This document shows, piece after piece, positions 8,037 to 16,918 of a DNA stretch of 64,000 nucleotides (position 1 is its first letter; every line of letters begins with the position of its first letter). Position numbers and translations under genes: made by a program. Origin of the DNA: Gryllotalpicola daejeonensis (lineage in GTDB: Bacteria > Actinomycetota > Actinomycetes > Actinomycetales > Microbacteriaceae); assembly GCF_039538145.1 (NCBI RefSeq), contig NZ_BAABBV010000001.1:868001-932000 (forward strand), written 5' to 3'. Under the pieces are notes generated by a model. It searched no databases. It was not told where the DNA came from and saw only the letters and a list, made by a program, of their open reading frames with translations.

Positions 8037-9092
8037 ATTGAGCAGAGAGACGATCGAATCGCCGACCTGTGCCGTCGAGCGGGCTCCGGAGCGGGAGGCG
8101 AGGTCGCGCTGCACGGCAGCCGTGACCTTGGCCGAGGCATCCGCCAGCCCCAGATGGGAAAGCAGCAGCGCGACGGACAGGATGGCCGCCGTCGGATCCG
8201 CGATCTGCTGACCCGCGATATCGGGAGCTGAGCCGTGCACCGGCTCGAACATGCTGGGGAACGTGCCGTCGGGGTTGATGTTGCCCGAGGCCGCCAGCCC
8301 GATGCCGCCGCTGATTGCGCCGGCCAGGTCGGTGAGGATGTCGCCGAAGAGGTTGTCGGTGACGATGACGTCGAATCTAGCAGGATCGGTGACCAGGAAG
8401 ATCGTCGCCGCGTCGACGTGCAGGTAGTCGACCTCGACCTCGGGGAACTCGGCCGAGACTTGGTCGACGATGCGGCGCCACAGCTTTCCCGCGAACACGA
8501 GCACGTTGGTCTTGTGCACGAGCGTGAGCTTCTTGCGGCGCGCGGACGCCTGCGCGAAGGCGAACCGGACGACGCGCTCGACCCCGTAGGCGGTGTTGAC
8601 GCTCACCTCGTTCGCGACCTCGGCGGGCGTGCCGATGCGGATGCTTCCGCCGTTGCCCACGTAGGGGCCTTCAGTCCCCTCGCGCACGACCACGAAGTCG
8701 ACCTCGCCGGGGTTCTTCAGCGGGCTCTCGACGGTCGGATACACGACGGTGGGGCGCAGGTTCACGTAGTGGTCGAGTTCGAAGCGCAGCTTCAGCAGCA
8801 GGCCGCGCTCGATGTTGGCGTTCGCCAGGCGCGGGTCGTTGGGCTTCCCGCCGACGGCACCGAGCAGGATGGCATCCGCCTTCTTGATCTCCTCGAACTC
8901 GGCGGCCGGCAGCACCTCGCCGTCGTCGAGGAAGCGCCCTGCGCCGAGCCGGTACTCGGTCTTCTCGAACGTCACGTCGCTGTCGGCAGTGACCGCGTCG
9001 AGCACCTTCAGCGCTTCGGCCACCACCTCGGGGCCGATGCCGTCACCTGGGATGACGGCGAGCTTGACGGGGTTCGACGCGACGTTGGGCAT
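8034..9092 (-). CDS. leuB: 3-Isopropylmalate dehydrogenase
   Basis: A 352-residue NAD-dependent beta-decarboxylating dehydrogenase of leucine synthesis. It shows IPGDGIGPEV at residues 13-22, VVREGTEGPYVG, the catalytic Lys in LVHKTNVL and the metal-binding Asp in TDNLFGDILTDL. FEPVHGSAPDIAGQ near the C-terminus binds the adenosine of NAD. It is the leucine-branch partner of the ilv genes nearby. leuA, leuC and leuD are not in the window. Confidence 0.96.
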   Translation of the reverse strand: MPNVASNPVKLAVIPGDGIGPEVVAEALKVLDAVTADSDVTFEKTEYRLGAGRFLDDGEVLPAAEFEEIKKADAILLGAVGGKPNDPRLANANIERGLLLKLRFELDHYVNLRPTVVYPTVESPLKNPGEVDFVVVREGTEGPYVGNGGSIRIGTPAEVANEVSVNTAYGVERVVRFAFAQASARRKKLTLVHKTNVLVFAGKLWRRIVDQVSAEFPEVEVDYLHVDAATIFLVTDPARFDVIVTDNLFGDILTDLAGAISGGIGLAASGNINPDGTFPSMFEPVHGSAPDIAGQQIADPTAAILSVALLLSHLGLADASAKVTAAVQRDLASRSGARSTAQVGDSIVSLLN

Positions 9093-9098
9093 AGCCCC

Positions 9099-9104
9099 AG
9101 CCTA
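9099..9104 (-). promoter_or_regulatory. -10 box, leaderless promoter of leuB
   Basis: TAGGCT on the minus strand ends 6 bases before the leuB ATG. No attenuator or T-box fits in the 39 bases between leuB and the upstream gene. Confidence 0.6.
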
Positions 9105-9131
9105 TTTGGTCGCGGCGAGCCGACCGGCCCG

Positions 9132-9995
9132 TCAGAGCGCGAGAGTGCCTGTCACAAGCGTCTGCGTCTGGCCGCCGACCCAGATCTTCCGGCTGTCACC
9201 TGAGCCGTCGACGGTCACCCGCACCAGCCCGTCACGCCCCATCGCGTGCCCCTGGCCGGCGAGATACGACCCGCTGGCCCGCCCCGACTCGACCAGCCAC
9301 CGCGCCAGCCCCGCGTTGAGCGAACCCGTCACCGGGTCCTCCACGACACCGAGCTGCGGAATGAACGCCCGCACCTCGATGAGCCGCTCGTCGTCGTCGA
9401 GGTAGTGCGCGAACGCGCCGATGCCGTGCTCGCCGAAGCCCGCGAGGTTCGGCTCGATCGCCAGCAGCTCGTCGACGCTCGGCAGCTCGACCGCGAACCA
9501 GCCCGGGCCGTTGTCGACCCACTGCGATGAGACGATCGCGGTGCGATCGATGCCGAGGGCGGCGGATGCCTCGGCCAGCGTCGCTTCGTCGACCGGGCCG
9601 GTCTTCAGGAATCCGGGCGCCTCGAAGGCGAGCCCGTGCTCGTCGCGCCGCAGCTCGACGAGGCCGATGCCGCACTCCTGCACCACGACGCCGTCGCGCG
9701 CGGGCACGCCGCCGGCCTCGAGCCACGCGTGCGCCGTGCCGAGGGTCGGGTGCCCCGCGAAGGGCAGCTCGCTGCCGGGCGTGAAGATGCGCACGCGGTA
9801 GTCGGCGCCCTGCTCGCGGGCGGCGTCGGTGGGCGGCAGCAGGAAGGTCGTCTCAGAGAGATTCGTCCACGACGCGAACTGCTGCATCGCGACGTCGTCG
9901 AGCCCCTCGGCGTCGACCACGACCGCGACGGGGTTGCCCGTCAGCGGGGTGTTGCCGAAGACGTCGACCTCGACGTAGCGCCGCGGTGCAGGCAT
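9132..9995 (-). CDS. PhzF-family isomerase/epimerase-like protein
   Basis: A 287-residue protein of the PhzF (diaminopimelate-epimerase-like) fold. It begins with VEVDVFGNTPLTGNPVAVV, carries the general acid/base Glu48 in NLSETTF, and continues with RIFTPGSELPFAGHPTLG and near the end DPVTGSLNAGLA, all hallmark segments. PhzF itself isomerises a phenazine precursor, but most family members are of unknown function and no phenazine genes are here. It sits 9 bases behind serA, in line with serA and upstream of leuB, so it is probably co-expressed with serine synthesis. Confidence 0.88.
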   Translation of the reverse strand: MPAPRRYVEVDVFGNTPLTGNPVAVVVDAEGLDDVAMQQFASWTNLSETTFLLPPTDAAREQGADYRVRIFTPGSELPFAGHPTLGTAHAWLEAGGVPARDGVVVQECGIGLVELRRDEHGLAFEAPGFLKTGPVDEATLAEASAALGIDRTAIVSSQWVDNGPGWFAVELPSVDELLAIEPNLAGFGEHGIGAFAHYLDDDERLIEVRAFIPQLGVVEDPVTGSLNAGLARWLVESGRASGSYLAGQGHAMGRDGLVRVTVDGSGDSRKIWVGGQTQTLVTGTLAL

Positions 9996-10004
9996 CCCTC
10001 GCCC

Positions 10005-11597
10005 CTACTCGGTGATGTCGATCTCGATCAGCTCTTCAGCGCTGATCGCGTCGGCGACCGACGAGAGGATCTCGGTCGGCACCGGCGAGTCGACCGTGAG
10101 CACCGACAGGGCCTTGCCGCCCTGCTCGTCGCGCGCGATCTGCATGTTCGCGATGTTGATGTTCGCCTCGCCGAACGCCTTGCCGTAGACCGCGACGATG
10201 CCGGGGCGGTCGGCGTAGACCATGACGACGTGGTGCGCGGCGAGCGGCACCTCGATCTCGTACTCGTTCAGCCCGATGATCTTCTCGACCATCTTGGTGC
10301 CCGAGAGGGTGCCCGCGACCGAGACGACCGTGCCGTCGGCGAGGATGCCCTTGAGGGTGGTCGTGTTGCGGTAGTCCTTCGACTCGTCGCCGGTCGTGAG
10401 GGTGACCTCGATGCCGCGCTGCTCGGCGAGCAGGGGCGCGTTCACGTACGAGACCTTCTCGCTCACGATGTTGGTGAAGTAGCCCTTGAGCGCCGCGAGC
10501 TTGTAGACGCTCACGTCATAGGCGGCGAGCTCACCGCGCACGTCGACGTCGAGGCTCGTCAGCGCCTCTTTGCCGGCGAGGCCCGCGAACACCTGGCCGA
10601 GCTTCTCGACCAGCGCGATGCCGGGGCGCACGAACGGGTCGATGACGCCGCCGGCGACGTTGACCGCGTCGGGCACGAGGTTGCCCTCGAGCGCGAGCTT
10701 CACCGAGCGCGCGACAGAGACGCCCGCCTTCTCCTGTGCCTCATCGGTCGAGGCGCCGAGGTGCGGCGTGACGACGACGTTCGGCAGCGAGGTGAGCGCG
10801 TCGTCCTTCGGCGGCTCGCTCGTGAACACGTCGAGGCCGGCGCCTGCGATCACGTTGTTGCGCAGCGCCTCGGCGAGGGCCGCCTCGTCGATCAAGCCGC
10901 CGCGGGCGACGTTCACGATGTACGCCGTCGGCTTCATGAGCGCGAGCTGCGGGCCCGAGATCATGCCGGTCGTCTCCGGCGTCTTGGGCATGTGGATGGT
11001 GATGAAGTCGGATGTCTTCAGCAGCGCATCGAGGTCGAGGAGCTCGACCCCGAGCTGCTGCGCACGCGCCGCCGTCACGTACGGGTCGTAGGCGACGACC
11101 TTGACCCCGAACGCCTGCAGGCGCTGGGTGATCAGCGTGCCGATGCGGCCGAGGCCGATGATGCCGACGGTCTTCTCGAACAGCTCGGTGCCGGTGTACT
11201 TCGAGCGCTTCCACTCCCCCGCGTTGAGCGAGGCGTGGGCGGCCGGGATGTGGCGGGCGAGGCTCAGGATGTGGCCGATGGTGAGCTCGGCCGCCGAGAT
11301 GATGTTGGAGGTCGGGGCGTTCACGACCATGACACCGGCCTTGGTCGCGGCCGGGATCTCGACGTTGTCGAGGCCGACACCTGCGCGGGCGATGACCTGC
11401 AGCTTGGGCGCCGCGGCGATCGCCTCTGCGTCCATCTTGGTCGCGGAGCGGATCAGCACCGCGTTCGCGTCGGCGAGCGCCGCGAGCAGCGCGGGCCGGT
11501 CGGTGCCGTCGACGCCTCGGACCTCGAAGTCCGGGCCGAGCGCCTCGACGGTTGCAGGGGACAGTTCTTCGGCGATCAGCACGACCGGTTTCGTCAC
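10005..11597 (-). CDS. serA: D-3-phosphoglycerate dehydrogenase
   Basis: A 530-residue enzyme that oxidises 3-phosphoglycerate, the first step of serine synthesis. It has an N-terminal substrate domain, an NAD-binding Rossmann domain with GIIGLGRIG, and HLGASTDEAQ with the catalytic His. An intervening ASB domain and a C-terminal ACT domain (about 455-530) follow, as in the long mycobacterial-type SerA, which is feedback-inhibited by serine. The start is GTG at 11597, with AGGAAAG as a ribosome site 8 bases upstream. It is divergent from a histidine kinase gene. Confidence 0.96.
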   Translation of the reverse strand: MTKPVVLIAEELSPATVEALGPDFEVRGVDGTDRPALLAALADANAVLIRSATKMDAEAIAAAPKLQVIARAGVGLDNVEIPAATKAGVMVVNAPTSNIISAAELTIGHILSLARHIPAAHASLNAGEWKRSKYTGTELFEKTVGIIGLGRIGTLITQRLQAFGVKVVAYDPYVTAARAQQLGVELLDLDALLKTSDFITIHMPKTPETTGMISGPQLALMKPTAYIVNVARGGLIDEAALAEALRNNVIAGAGLDVFTSEPPKDDALTSLPNVVVTPHLGASTDEAQEKAGVSVARSVKLALEGNLVPDAVNVAGGVIDPFVRPGIALVEKLGQVFAGLAGKEALTSLDVDVRGELAAYDVSVYKLAALKGYFTNIVSEKVSYVNAPLLAEQRGIEVTLTTGDESKDYRNTTTLKGILADGTVVSVAGTLSGTKMVEKIIGLNEYEIEVPLAAHHVVMVYADRPGIVAVYGKAFGEANINIANMQIARDEQGGKALSVLTVDSPVPTEILSSVADAISAEELIEIDITE

Positions 11598-11673
11598 GAG
11601 CGCATCTTTCCTACGGTGGCTTCAGTGGGCGTTGCACCAACCCTACCGGCCCCGCATCTGGGAGAGTGACGCC

Positions 11674-12885
11674 ATGAGGCCGCTGCGCGCGCTGTTCCTG
11701 CGACTGACCGCGGGCCGGCTGACACCGTGGGTGAAGCAGATCCCGACGGTGCTCACCTTCGCCGTCGCGCTGCTCGTGCTGCTGGCGACGCGGATGCCCG
11801 TGAGCAGCGGCGGCCTGCTGCTGGCATCCGTCATCATCGAGCTCGTCGCGACCATCGCCTCGTTCGCGCTCCCCTGGCGGCGTATCGGGCCGTACTGGAG
11901 CGTGCTCATCCCCTGCGCGAGCTTCGTCGCGATCGCGCTGCTGCGGCTCGCGACCGGCGGCACGGACTCGCCGTTCGGGGTGCTGCTGATCATTCCGACC
12001 GTCTGGGTGGCGAGCGAGCCCGGGGCGTGGAATCCGCTCATCGCCGGCATCGGCACGTGTTTCGCTCTGTTACTTCCGGAGTACCTCGACGGCGCCCCGA
12101 TCTCGCTCGGCGAGGTCGCCCGCGACCTGCTGACCCCGTTCGTCTACATCGTCGCGGCGATCATCATCAACGAGATCGCCAGGCGGCTGCGCGAGGCCGG
12201 CGAGGAGCGCGACCGCGTCAAGGACGAGTTCCTCGGCCTCGTCTCGCATGAGCTGCGCAACCCGCTGACGAGCGTGCTCGGTTATCTCGAGCTGCTGCGG
12301 ATGACGGGCGAGAACCTGACGGACGAGCAGCGCGGATTCTTGAGCGTGGCGGACCGCAACGCGCGGCGGCTGCGCCACCTGGTCGGCGACCTGCTGACCA
12401 CAGCGCAGGCCGGAGCGGGAGCGTTCACGCTGCAACGGGCGCGGGTCGACCTCAACGAGGTGGTGCGGCAGGCGGTCGAGTCCGCCGAGCCGTCGGCGGA
12501 GGACGCAGGTGTGACGCTCGTGGCGCGGCTTGCGGACTCCGTGGGGCTCGACGGCGATTTCGAGCGGCTCGGCCAGGCGTGCGACAACCTGATCTCGAAC
12601 GCGATCAAGTTCACGCCGGCGGGCGGCACCGTCACGGTGGCGACCGAGCTCAGGGGCACGGATGCCTTGCTGTCGGTGCGCGACACGGGGGTCGGCATCC
12701 CGGCCGATGAGGTCGCGCACCTCTCCGAGCGGTTCTTCCGCGCATCGACGGCGCAGGCGATTCCCGGAGTCGGGCTCGGCCTCACCGTGGTGCGCGCGAT
12801 CGCGACGGCCCACGGCGGCCGCCTCGAGATCGAGAGCGAGCAGGGCGTCGGCACGGCGTTCACCCTCGTGCTGCCGGTGGGCTGA
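11674..12885 (+). CDS. Membrane sensor histidine kinase
   Basis: A 403-residue two-component kinase. Five or six hydrophobic segments fill residues 25-170 (MASE1-like membrane sensor, no large extracellular loop). They are followed by a HisKA domain with the phospho-accepting His192 in FLGLVSHELRNP and a GHKL ATPase with NLISNAIKFT, DTGVGIP and GVGLGL. The ATG at 11674 has GGAGAG 7 bases upstream. Upstream in-frame codons belong to the antisense of serA. No response regulator lies nearby, so this is an orphan kinase. A SRPBCC gene starts 2 bases after its stop, implying translational coupling. Confidence 0.9.
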   Translation: MRPLRALFLRLTAGRLTPWVKQIPTVLTFAVALLVLLATRMPVSSGGLLLASVIIELVATIASFALPWRRIGPYWSVLIPCASFVAIALLRLATGGTDSPFGVLLIIPTVWVASEPGAWNPLIAGIGTCFALLLPEYLDGAPISLGEVARDLLTPFVYIVAAIIINEIARRLREAGEERDRVKDEFLGLVSHELRNPLTSVLGYLELLRMTGENLTDEQRGFLSVADRNARRLRHLVGDLLTTAQAGAGAFTLQRARVDLNEVVRQAVESAEPSAEDAGVTLVARLADSVGLDGDFERLGQACDNLISNAIKFTPAGGTVTVATELRGTDALLSVRDTGVGIPADEVAHLSERFFRASTAQAIPGVGLGLTVVRAIATAHGGRLEIESEQGVGTAFTLVLPVG

Positions 12886-12887
12886 GC

Positions 12888-13349
12888 GTGGCTCGCACCT
12901 TCACGCTGGTGACCGAGACGCACCACTGGGTCGAGGCGCTCTTCGATCTGTCCCTCGACATCGGTGCGCACGTCGCATCGATGCACGGGAGTCGCGAGCG
13001 CGCCGTGGCCGGGGTGACCACGGGAAGGATCGGTCTCGGCGAGACCGTCACCTGGAAGGCCTGGCACCTCGGCATCCGCTTCACGATGACGTCGCGGATT
13101 CTGGAGCTCGATCGGCCGCATCGGTTCGTCGATGCGCAGATCGCCGGGCCGTTCCGGGAGTTCCGGCATGAGCACCGCTTCGAGCGGCTGGGCGACGTGA
13201 CGCGCATGACCGACACGATCACGCTCGCGTCGCCGATCTTCGCGCCGCTCGTTGAGCCGCTGATCCTGGTGCCCTACCTGCGGCGGCTCATCGCGCGCCG
13301 CAACGCGCAGCTGCTCGCGCTACTCGATCGCGAAGCGACTACGCAGTAG
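12888..13349 (+). CDS. SRPBCC (START-like) family protein
   Basis: A 153-residue single-domain protein. The pattern of a helix-grip fold is recognisable: an N-terminal strand with a WVEALFDLSLDIGAH helix, GLGETVTWKAWHLGIRFTMTSRI, then RFVDAQIAGPFREFRHEHRFE and a long C-terminal helix. Such proteins bind hydrophobic ligands or act as polyketide-cyclase-like enzymes. This one resembles the cell-division-inhibitor/ligand-binding SRPBCC group. The GTG start lies 2 bases after the kinase stop, so the two are coupled. The ligand is unknown. Confidence 0.8.
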   Translation: MARTFTLVTETHHWVEALFDLSLDIGAHVASMHGSRERAVAGVTTGRIGLGETVTWKAWHLGIRFTMTSRILELDRPHRFVDAQIAGPFREFRHEHRFERLGDVTRMTDTITLASPIFAPLVEPLILVPYLRRLIARRNAQLLALLDREATTQ

Positions 13350-13352
13350 TCG
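13334..13352. terminator. Hairpin over the SRPBCC stop codon
   Basis: Perfect 7-bp arms GCGACTA and TAGTCGC enclose a 5-nt loop, with the stop codon TAG inside the 3' arm. There is no T tract, so it may only stabilise or slow the transcript end. A further short dyad AGTAC-GGC-GTACT lies at 13377-13389. Confidence 0.45.
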
Positions 13353-13416
13353 CGCCGATTCCGCACCATGAACCACTAGTACGGCGTACTCGATGCGCGG
13401 AGATGCGCTCTGACTC

Positions 13417-13472
13417 CGAGGGGTGCCGCGATGGGGTTCTGCCGAAGCAATACCCCATCACGGCACCCCTCG
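13417..13472. terminator. Long hairpin between convergent SRPBCC and ilvC genes
   Basis: Two 21-base arms (13417-13437 and 13452-13472) are complementary at 20 positions, with the remaining pair a G-T wobble in RNA, around a 14-base loop. It lies 15 bases after the ilvC stop and between converging genes, so a bidirectional terminator is the obvious role. Neither side has a T tract, so it differs from the canonical terminator at 62-90. Confidence 0.6.
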
Positions 13473-13486
13473 TGGAGGCGCGTCGC

Positions 13487-14515
13487 TTAGCGCGCGACCG
13501 AGCCGTCGACGTAGTCGTCGTCGGAGTTGGTGTTCCAGGCGAACAGCGCGCGCAGCTCGCGGCCCGTCTTCTCGATCGGGTGCTGCTCGCCCTCGGCGCG
13601 CAGCTTCAGGAACTCGGGGGCACCCGCGTCCTGGTCGGCGATGAAGCGCTTGGCGAAGGTGCCGTCCTGGATGTCCGCGAGGACCTCCTTCATGTGCTCC
13701 TTCACCGACGGGTCGATGACGCGCGGGCCGGAGACGTAGTCGCCGTACTCGGCCGTGTCGGACACCGACCAGCGCTGCTTGGCGATGCCGCCCTCCCACA
13801 TGAGGTCGACGATGAGCTTGAGCTCGTGCAACACCTCGAAGTAGGCGATCTCGGGCTGGTAGCCCGCCTCGGTCAGCGTCTCGAAGCCGTACTGCACGAG
13901 GTGCGAGACACCGCCGCAGAGCACCGTCTGCTCACCGAACAGGTCGGTCTCGGTCTCTTCGGTGAAGGTCGTCTTGATGACGCCGGCACGCGTTCCGCCG
14001 ATCGCCTTGGCGTACGACTTCGCGAGGTCCCAGGCCTGGCCCGAGGCATCCTGCTCGACCGCGATGATGTCGGGGATGCCTCGACCGGCGACGAACTCGC
14101 GGCGCACGGTGTGGCCGGGGGCCTTCGGCGCGACCATGATCACGTCGATGCCCGCGGGCGCCTTGATGTAGCCGAAGCGGATGTTGAAGCCGTGGCCGAA
14201 CAGCAGCGCCTTGCCCTCGGAGAGGTTCGGCTCGACGTCGTCGGCGAAGAGGTGGCGCTGGTGCTGGTCGGGCGCGAGGATCACGATCACGTCGGCCCAC
14301 TTGGTGGCCTCGGCGTTCGACTTCACCTCGAAGCCCGCCTCGGTCGCCTTCTGGATCGACTTCGAGCCGTCGCGAAGGCCGATGACGACCTCGACGCCCG
14401 AGTCACGCAGGTTCTGCGCGTGCGCGTGGCCCTGCGAGCCGTAGCCGATGACCGCGACCTTCTTGCCCTGGATGATGCTGAGGTCGGCGTCGTTGTCGTA
14501 GTAGATCTCTGCCAT
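13487..14515 (-). CDS. ilvC: Ketol-acid reductoisomerase
   Basis: A 342-residue class I (short) KARI that converts acetolactate or acetohydroxybutyrate to the dihydroxy acids of valine and isoleucine synthesis with NADPH and Mg. The Rossmann motif GYGSQGHAHAQNL follows the N-terminal strand, and the knotted C-terminal domain carries EETETDLFGEQ with metal-binding acids. The start is ATG at 14515 (MAEIYYD). A longer upstream reading overlaps ilvN and is not real. It lies 29 bases after ilvN in the ilvB-ilvN-ilvC operon. Confidence 0.97.
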   Translation of the reverse strand: MAEIYYDNDADLSIIQGKKVAVIGYGSQGHAHAQNLRDSGVEVVIGLRDGSKSIQKATEAGFEVKSNAEATKWADVIVILAPDQHQRHLFADDVEPNLSEGKALLFGHGFNIRFGYIKAPAGIDVIMVAPKAPGHTVRREFVAGRGIPDIIAVEQDASGQAWDLAKSYAKAIGGTRAGVIKTTFTEETETDLFGEQTVLCGGVSHLVQYGFETLTEAGYQPEIAYFEVLHELKLIVDLMWEGGIAKQRWSVSDTAEYGDYVSGPRVIDPSVKEHMKEVLADIQDGTFAKRFIADQDAGAPEFLKLRAEGEQHPIEKTGRELRALFAWNTNSDDDYVDGSVAR

Positions 14516-14544
14516 TGCTTTGCTTTCTTCTTCGAAGGTTGGGT

Positions 14545-15054
14545 CTAGGACTTGAAGACGCGATCGGTGATCGACTTGGAACCGCGGCCGATCGCGAGCA
14601 TGCCGGACTGCGCGAGCTCTTTGATGCCGTAGGGCTCGAGCACCCGCAGCAGGGCCTGCACCTTGCCGGAATCCCCCGTCGCCTCGATGACGAGCGCATC
14701 GGTCGCGACGTCCACGACGCGGGCGCGGAACAGGTTGACGGCCTCGAGGACCTGCGAGCGCGTGGTGACGTCGACGCGCACCTTCACGAGCAGGTGCTCG
14801 CGCTGCACGGACTGCGCGACGTCGAGCTCGACGATCTTGATCACGTTGACGAGCTTGTTCAGCTGCTTGGTGACCTGCTCGAGAGGAAGCTCTTCGACGT
14901 CGACCACCACGGTGATGCGCGAGAGACCCTCGACCTCGGTCGTGCCGACGGCGAGCGAGTTGATGTTGAAGCCGCGGCGCGCGAACAGCCCGGCGACACG
15001 GGTCAGGAGGCCCGGCTTGTCTTCGACGAGAAGGGACAGGACGTGGGTGCTCAT
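14545..15054 (-). CDS. ilvN: Acetolactate synthase small (regulatory) subunit
   Basis: A 169-residue regulatory subunit of acetohydroxyacid synthase. The N-terminal ACT domain (STHVLSLLVEDKPGLLTRVAGLFARRG) binds valine for feedback inhibition, and a second ACT-like half follows. The length is typical for IlvN of actinobacteria. It starts 3 bases after the ilvB stop, which gives stoichiometric coupled expression with the catalytic subunit. Confidence 0.97.
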   Translation of the reverse strand: MSTHVLSLLVEDKPGLLTRVAGLFARRGFNINSLAVGTTEVEGLSRITVVVDVEELPLEQVTKQLNKLVNVIKIVELDVAQSVQREHLLVKVRVDVTTRSQVLEAVNLFRARVVDVATDALVIEATGDSGKVQALLRVLEPYGIKELAQSGMLAIGRGSKSITDRVFKS

Positions 15055-15057
15055 GGC

Positions 15058-16872
15058 TTACTCCTCTCCCCAGCTCGGGCTGTGGTCTTTCGCGTACTGC
15101 ACGTAGCTGTTGCTCACGCCCTGCGGCACCATCGGCCACACCATGGCGTCGGCGGACACCACGAAGTCGATGACGACCGGCCGATCGTTCGTCTCGAGCG
15201 CGAGCTTGATCGCCGGGTCGATCTCCTCCGGCTTCTCGACGCGGATGCCGAGTGCGCCGTAGGCGTCGGCCAGCTTCACGAAGTCGGGGATGTGCCGCGA
15301 GCCGTGCCCCGTGTTGAGCTCGGTGTGCGAGTAGCGACCGTCATAGAACAGCGCCTGCCACTGCTTGACCATCCCGAGCGACGAGTTGTTGATGATCGCG
15401 ACCTTGATCGGGATGTCGTTGATCGCGCAGGTGACGAGCTCCTGATTGGTCATCTGGAAGCAGCCGTCGCCGTCGATGGACCACACGACGCGGTCGGGCT
15501 GGGCGACCTTCGCGCCCATCGCCGCCGGCACCGAGTAGCCCATCGTGCCCGCGCCGCCCGAGTTGAGCCACGCGTTCGGGCGCTCGTACGTGATGAACTG
15601 CGCCGACCACATCTGGTGCTGGCCGACGCCTGCGACGTAGACGCCCTCGGGGCCCGTGAGCTCGCCGATGCGCTGGATCACGTGCTGCGGGGCGATCAGG
15701 CCGTCGCTCGTCGGGGTGTAGCCGAGCGGGAACTCCTCACGGAGGCCCTTGAGCCTGGTCCACCAGCCGTCGAGGTCGGGCTGCGCCTCGACCGACGCCG
15801 TCTTGAAGGCCGCCGTCAGGTCCGGAAGCACCTCGGCGAGATCGCCCACGATCGGGACGTCGGCCGTGCGGATCTTCGAGATCTCCGCGGGGTCCACGTC
15901 GACGTGCACGATCTTGGCGCCCGGCGCGAACTCGCTCACCTTGCCGGTGACGCGGTCGTCGAAGCGCGCGCCGAGGGCGACGATGAGGTCGGATTCCTGC
16001 AGCGCGAGCACCGCGGGCACCGTGCCGTGCATGCCGGGCATGCCCAGATGCTGCTCGTGCGAGTCGGGGAACGCACCGCGCGCCATCAGCGTGGTCACCA
16101 CGGGCGCGCCGCTCGCCTCGGCGAATTCGCGGAGCTGAGCGGATGCCTTCGCCCGCACGACCCCGCCCCCGACGTACAGCACCGGCCGCTTCGCCTCGGC
16201 GAGCAGCTGCGCCGCCGCCTGGATCTGCTTGCCGTGCGCCTTGGTCACCGGGCGGTAGCCGGGCAGCTCGATCTTCGGCGGCCAGCTGAACTCCATGAGG
16301 TTCTGCTGCGCGTCCTTGGTGATGTCGACGAGCACCGGGCCGGGGCGGCCGGTCGAGGCGATGTGGTACGCCGAGGCGATCGCCGCCGGAATCTCCTCCG
16401 CCGTCTTCACGAGGAAGGAGTGCTTGGTGATCGGCATCGTGATGCCGACGATGTCGGCCTCCTGGAAGGCATCCGTGCCCATCAGCGTCGAGAACACCTG
16501 ACCGGTGATCGCGAGCAGCGGGACGGAGTCCATGTAGGCGTCGGCGATGGCTGTGACGAGGTTCGTCGCACCGGGTCCGGAGGTCGCGATGGCGACGCCG
16601 ACCTTGCCGCTCGCGGCGGCGTAGCCCTCGGCGGCGTGGCCGGCGCCCTGCTCGTGGCGCACGAGGATGTGGCGCACGCCGCTCTGCGCCATGAGCTCGT
16701 CGTACAGCGGAAGGACGGCGCCGCCCGGAAGCCCGAAGACGTCGGTGACGCCGAGCTTCTCGAGCGTGCGCAGGATGGCGGCGGAGCCGGTGATGAGCTC
16801 GGGGGCCGCCTGCGCGGCCGGGGCGGCGGCCGTCGGGCGCGGCGTCGGCACAGGTCGTGGATCAGTGGGCAT
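15058..16872 (-). CDS. ilvB: Acetolactate synthase large (catalytic) subunit
   Basis: A 604-residue ThDP- and FAD-dependent enzyme that condenses two pyruvates, or pyruvate with 2-ketobutyrate. The catalytic Glu is in RHEQGAGHAAEGYA. The FAD-binding middle domain and the ThDP-Mg motif starting GDGCFQM and ending in NNSSLGM are visible. The first 22 residues are Pro/Ala-rich. I chose the ATG at 16872 because AAGGGGA lies 8 bases upstream, although an open frame continues to 16983. It heads the ilvBNC operon, 46 bases downstream of ilvD, which leaves no room for a peptide attenuator. Confidence 0.96.
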   Translation of the reverse strand: MPTDPRPVPTPRPTAAAPAAQAAPELITGSAAILRTLEKLGVTDVFGLPGGAVLPLYDELMAQSGVRHILVRHEQGAGHAAEGYAAASGKVGVAIATSGPGATNLVTAIADAYMDSVPLLAITGQVFSTLMGTDAFQEADIVGITMPITKHSFLVKTAEEIPAAIASAYHIASTGRPGPVLVDITKDAQQNLMEFSWPPKIELPGYRPVTKAHGKQIQAAAQLLAEAKRPVLYVGGGVVRAKASAQLREFAEASGAPVVTTLMARGAFPDSHEQHLGMPGMHGTVPAVLALQESDLIVALGARFDDRVTGKVSEFAPGAKIVHVDVDPAEISKIRTADVPIVGDLAEVLPDLTAAFKTASVEAQPDLDGWWTRLKGLREEFPLGYTPTSDGLIAPQHVIQRIGELTGPEGVYVAGVGQHQMWSAQFITYERPNAWLNSGGAGTMGYSVPAAMGAKVAQPDRVVWSIDGDGCFQMTNQELVTCAINDIPIKVAIINNSSLGMVKQWQALFYDGRYSHTELNTGHGSRHIPDFVKLADAYGALGIRVEKPEEIDPAIKLALETNDRPVVIDFVVSADAMVWPMVPQGVSNSYVQYAKDHSPSWGEE

Positions 16873-16918
16873 GAGGAGAGTCCCCTTGATGCGTAGGTGA
16901 TCGAATGGGTGACGAGAA

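Noticed and set aside
9636..11669. 677-codon plus-strand frame opposite serA
   Set aside because: Long antisense frames are common at this GC content; serA has clear catalytic motifs and this translation has none.
14515..16896. 793-codon plus-strand frame opposite ilvN and ilvB
   Set aside because: Repetitive Arg/His/Asp/Gly composition without domains; it mirrors the ilvB and ilvN codons.
16873..16918. Leader-peptide attenuator or T-box before ilvB
   Set aside because: Only 46 bases separate ilvD and ilvB, with no stem set or codon-rich leader.
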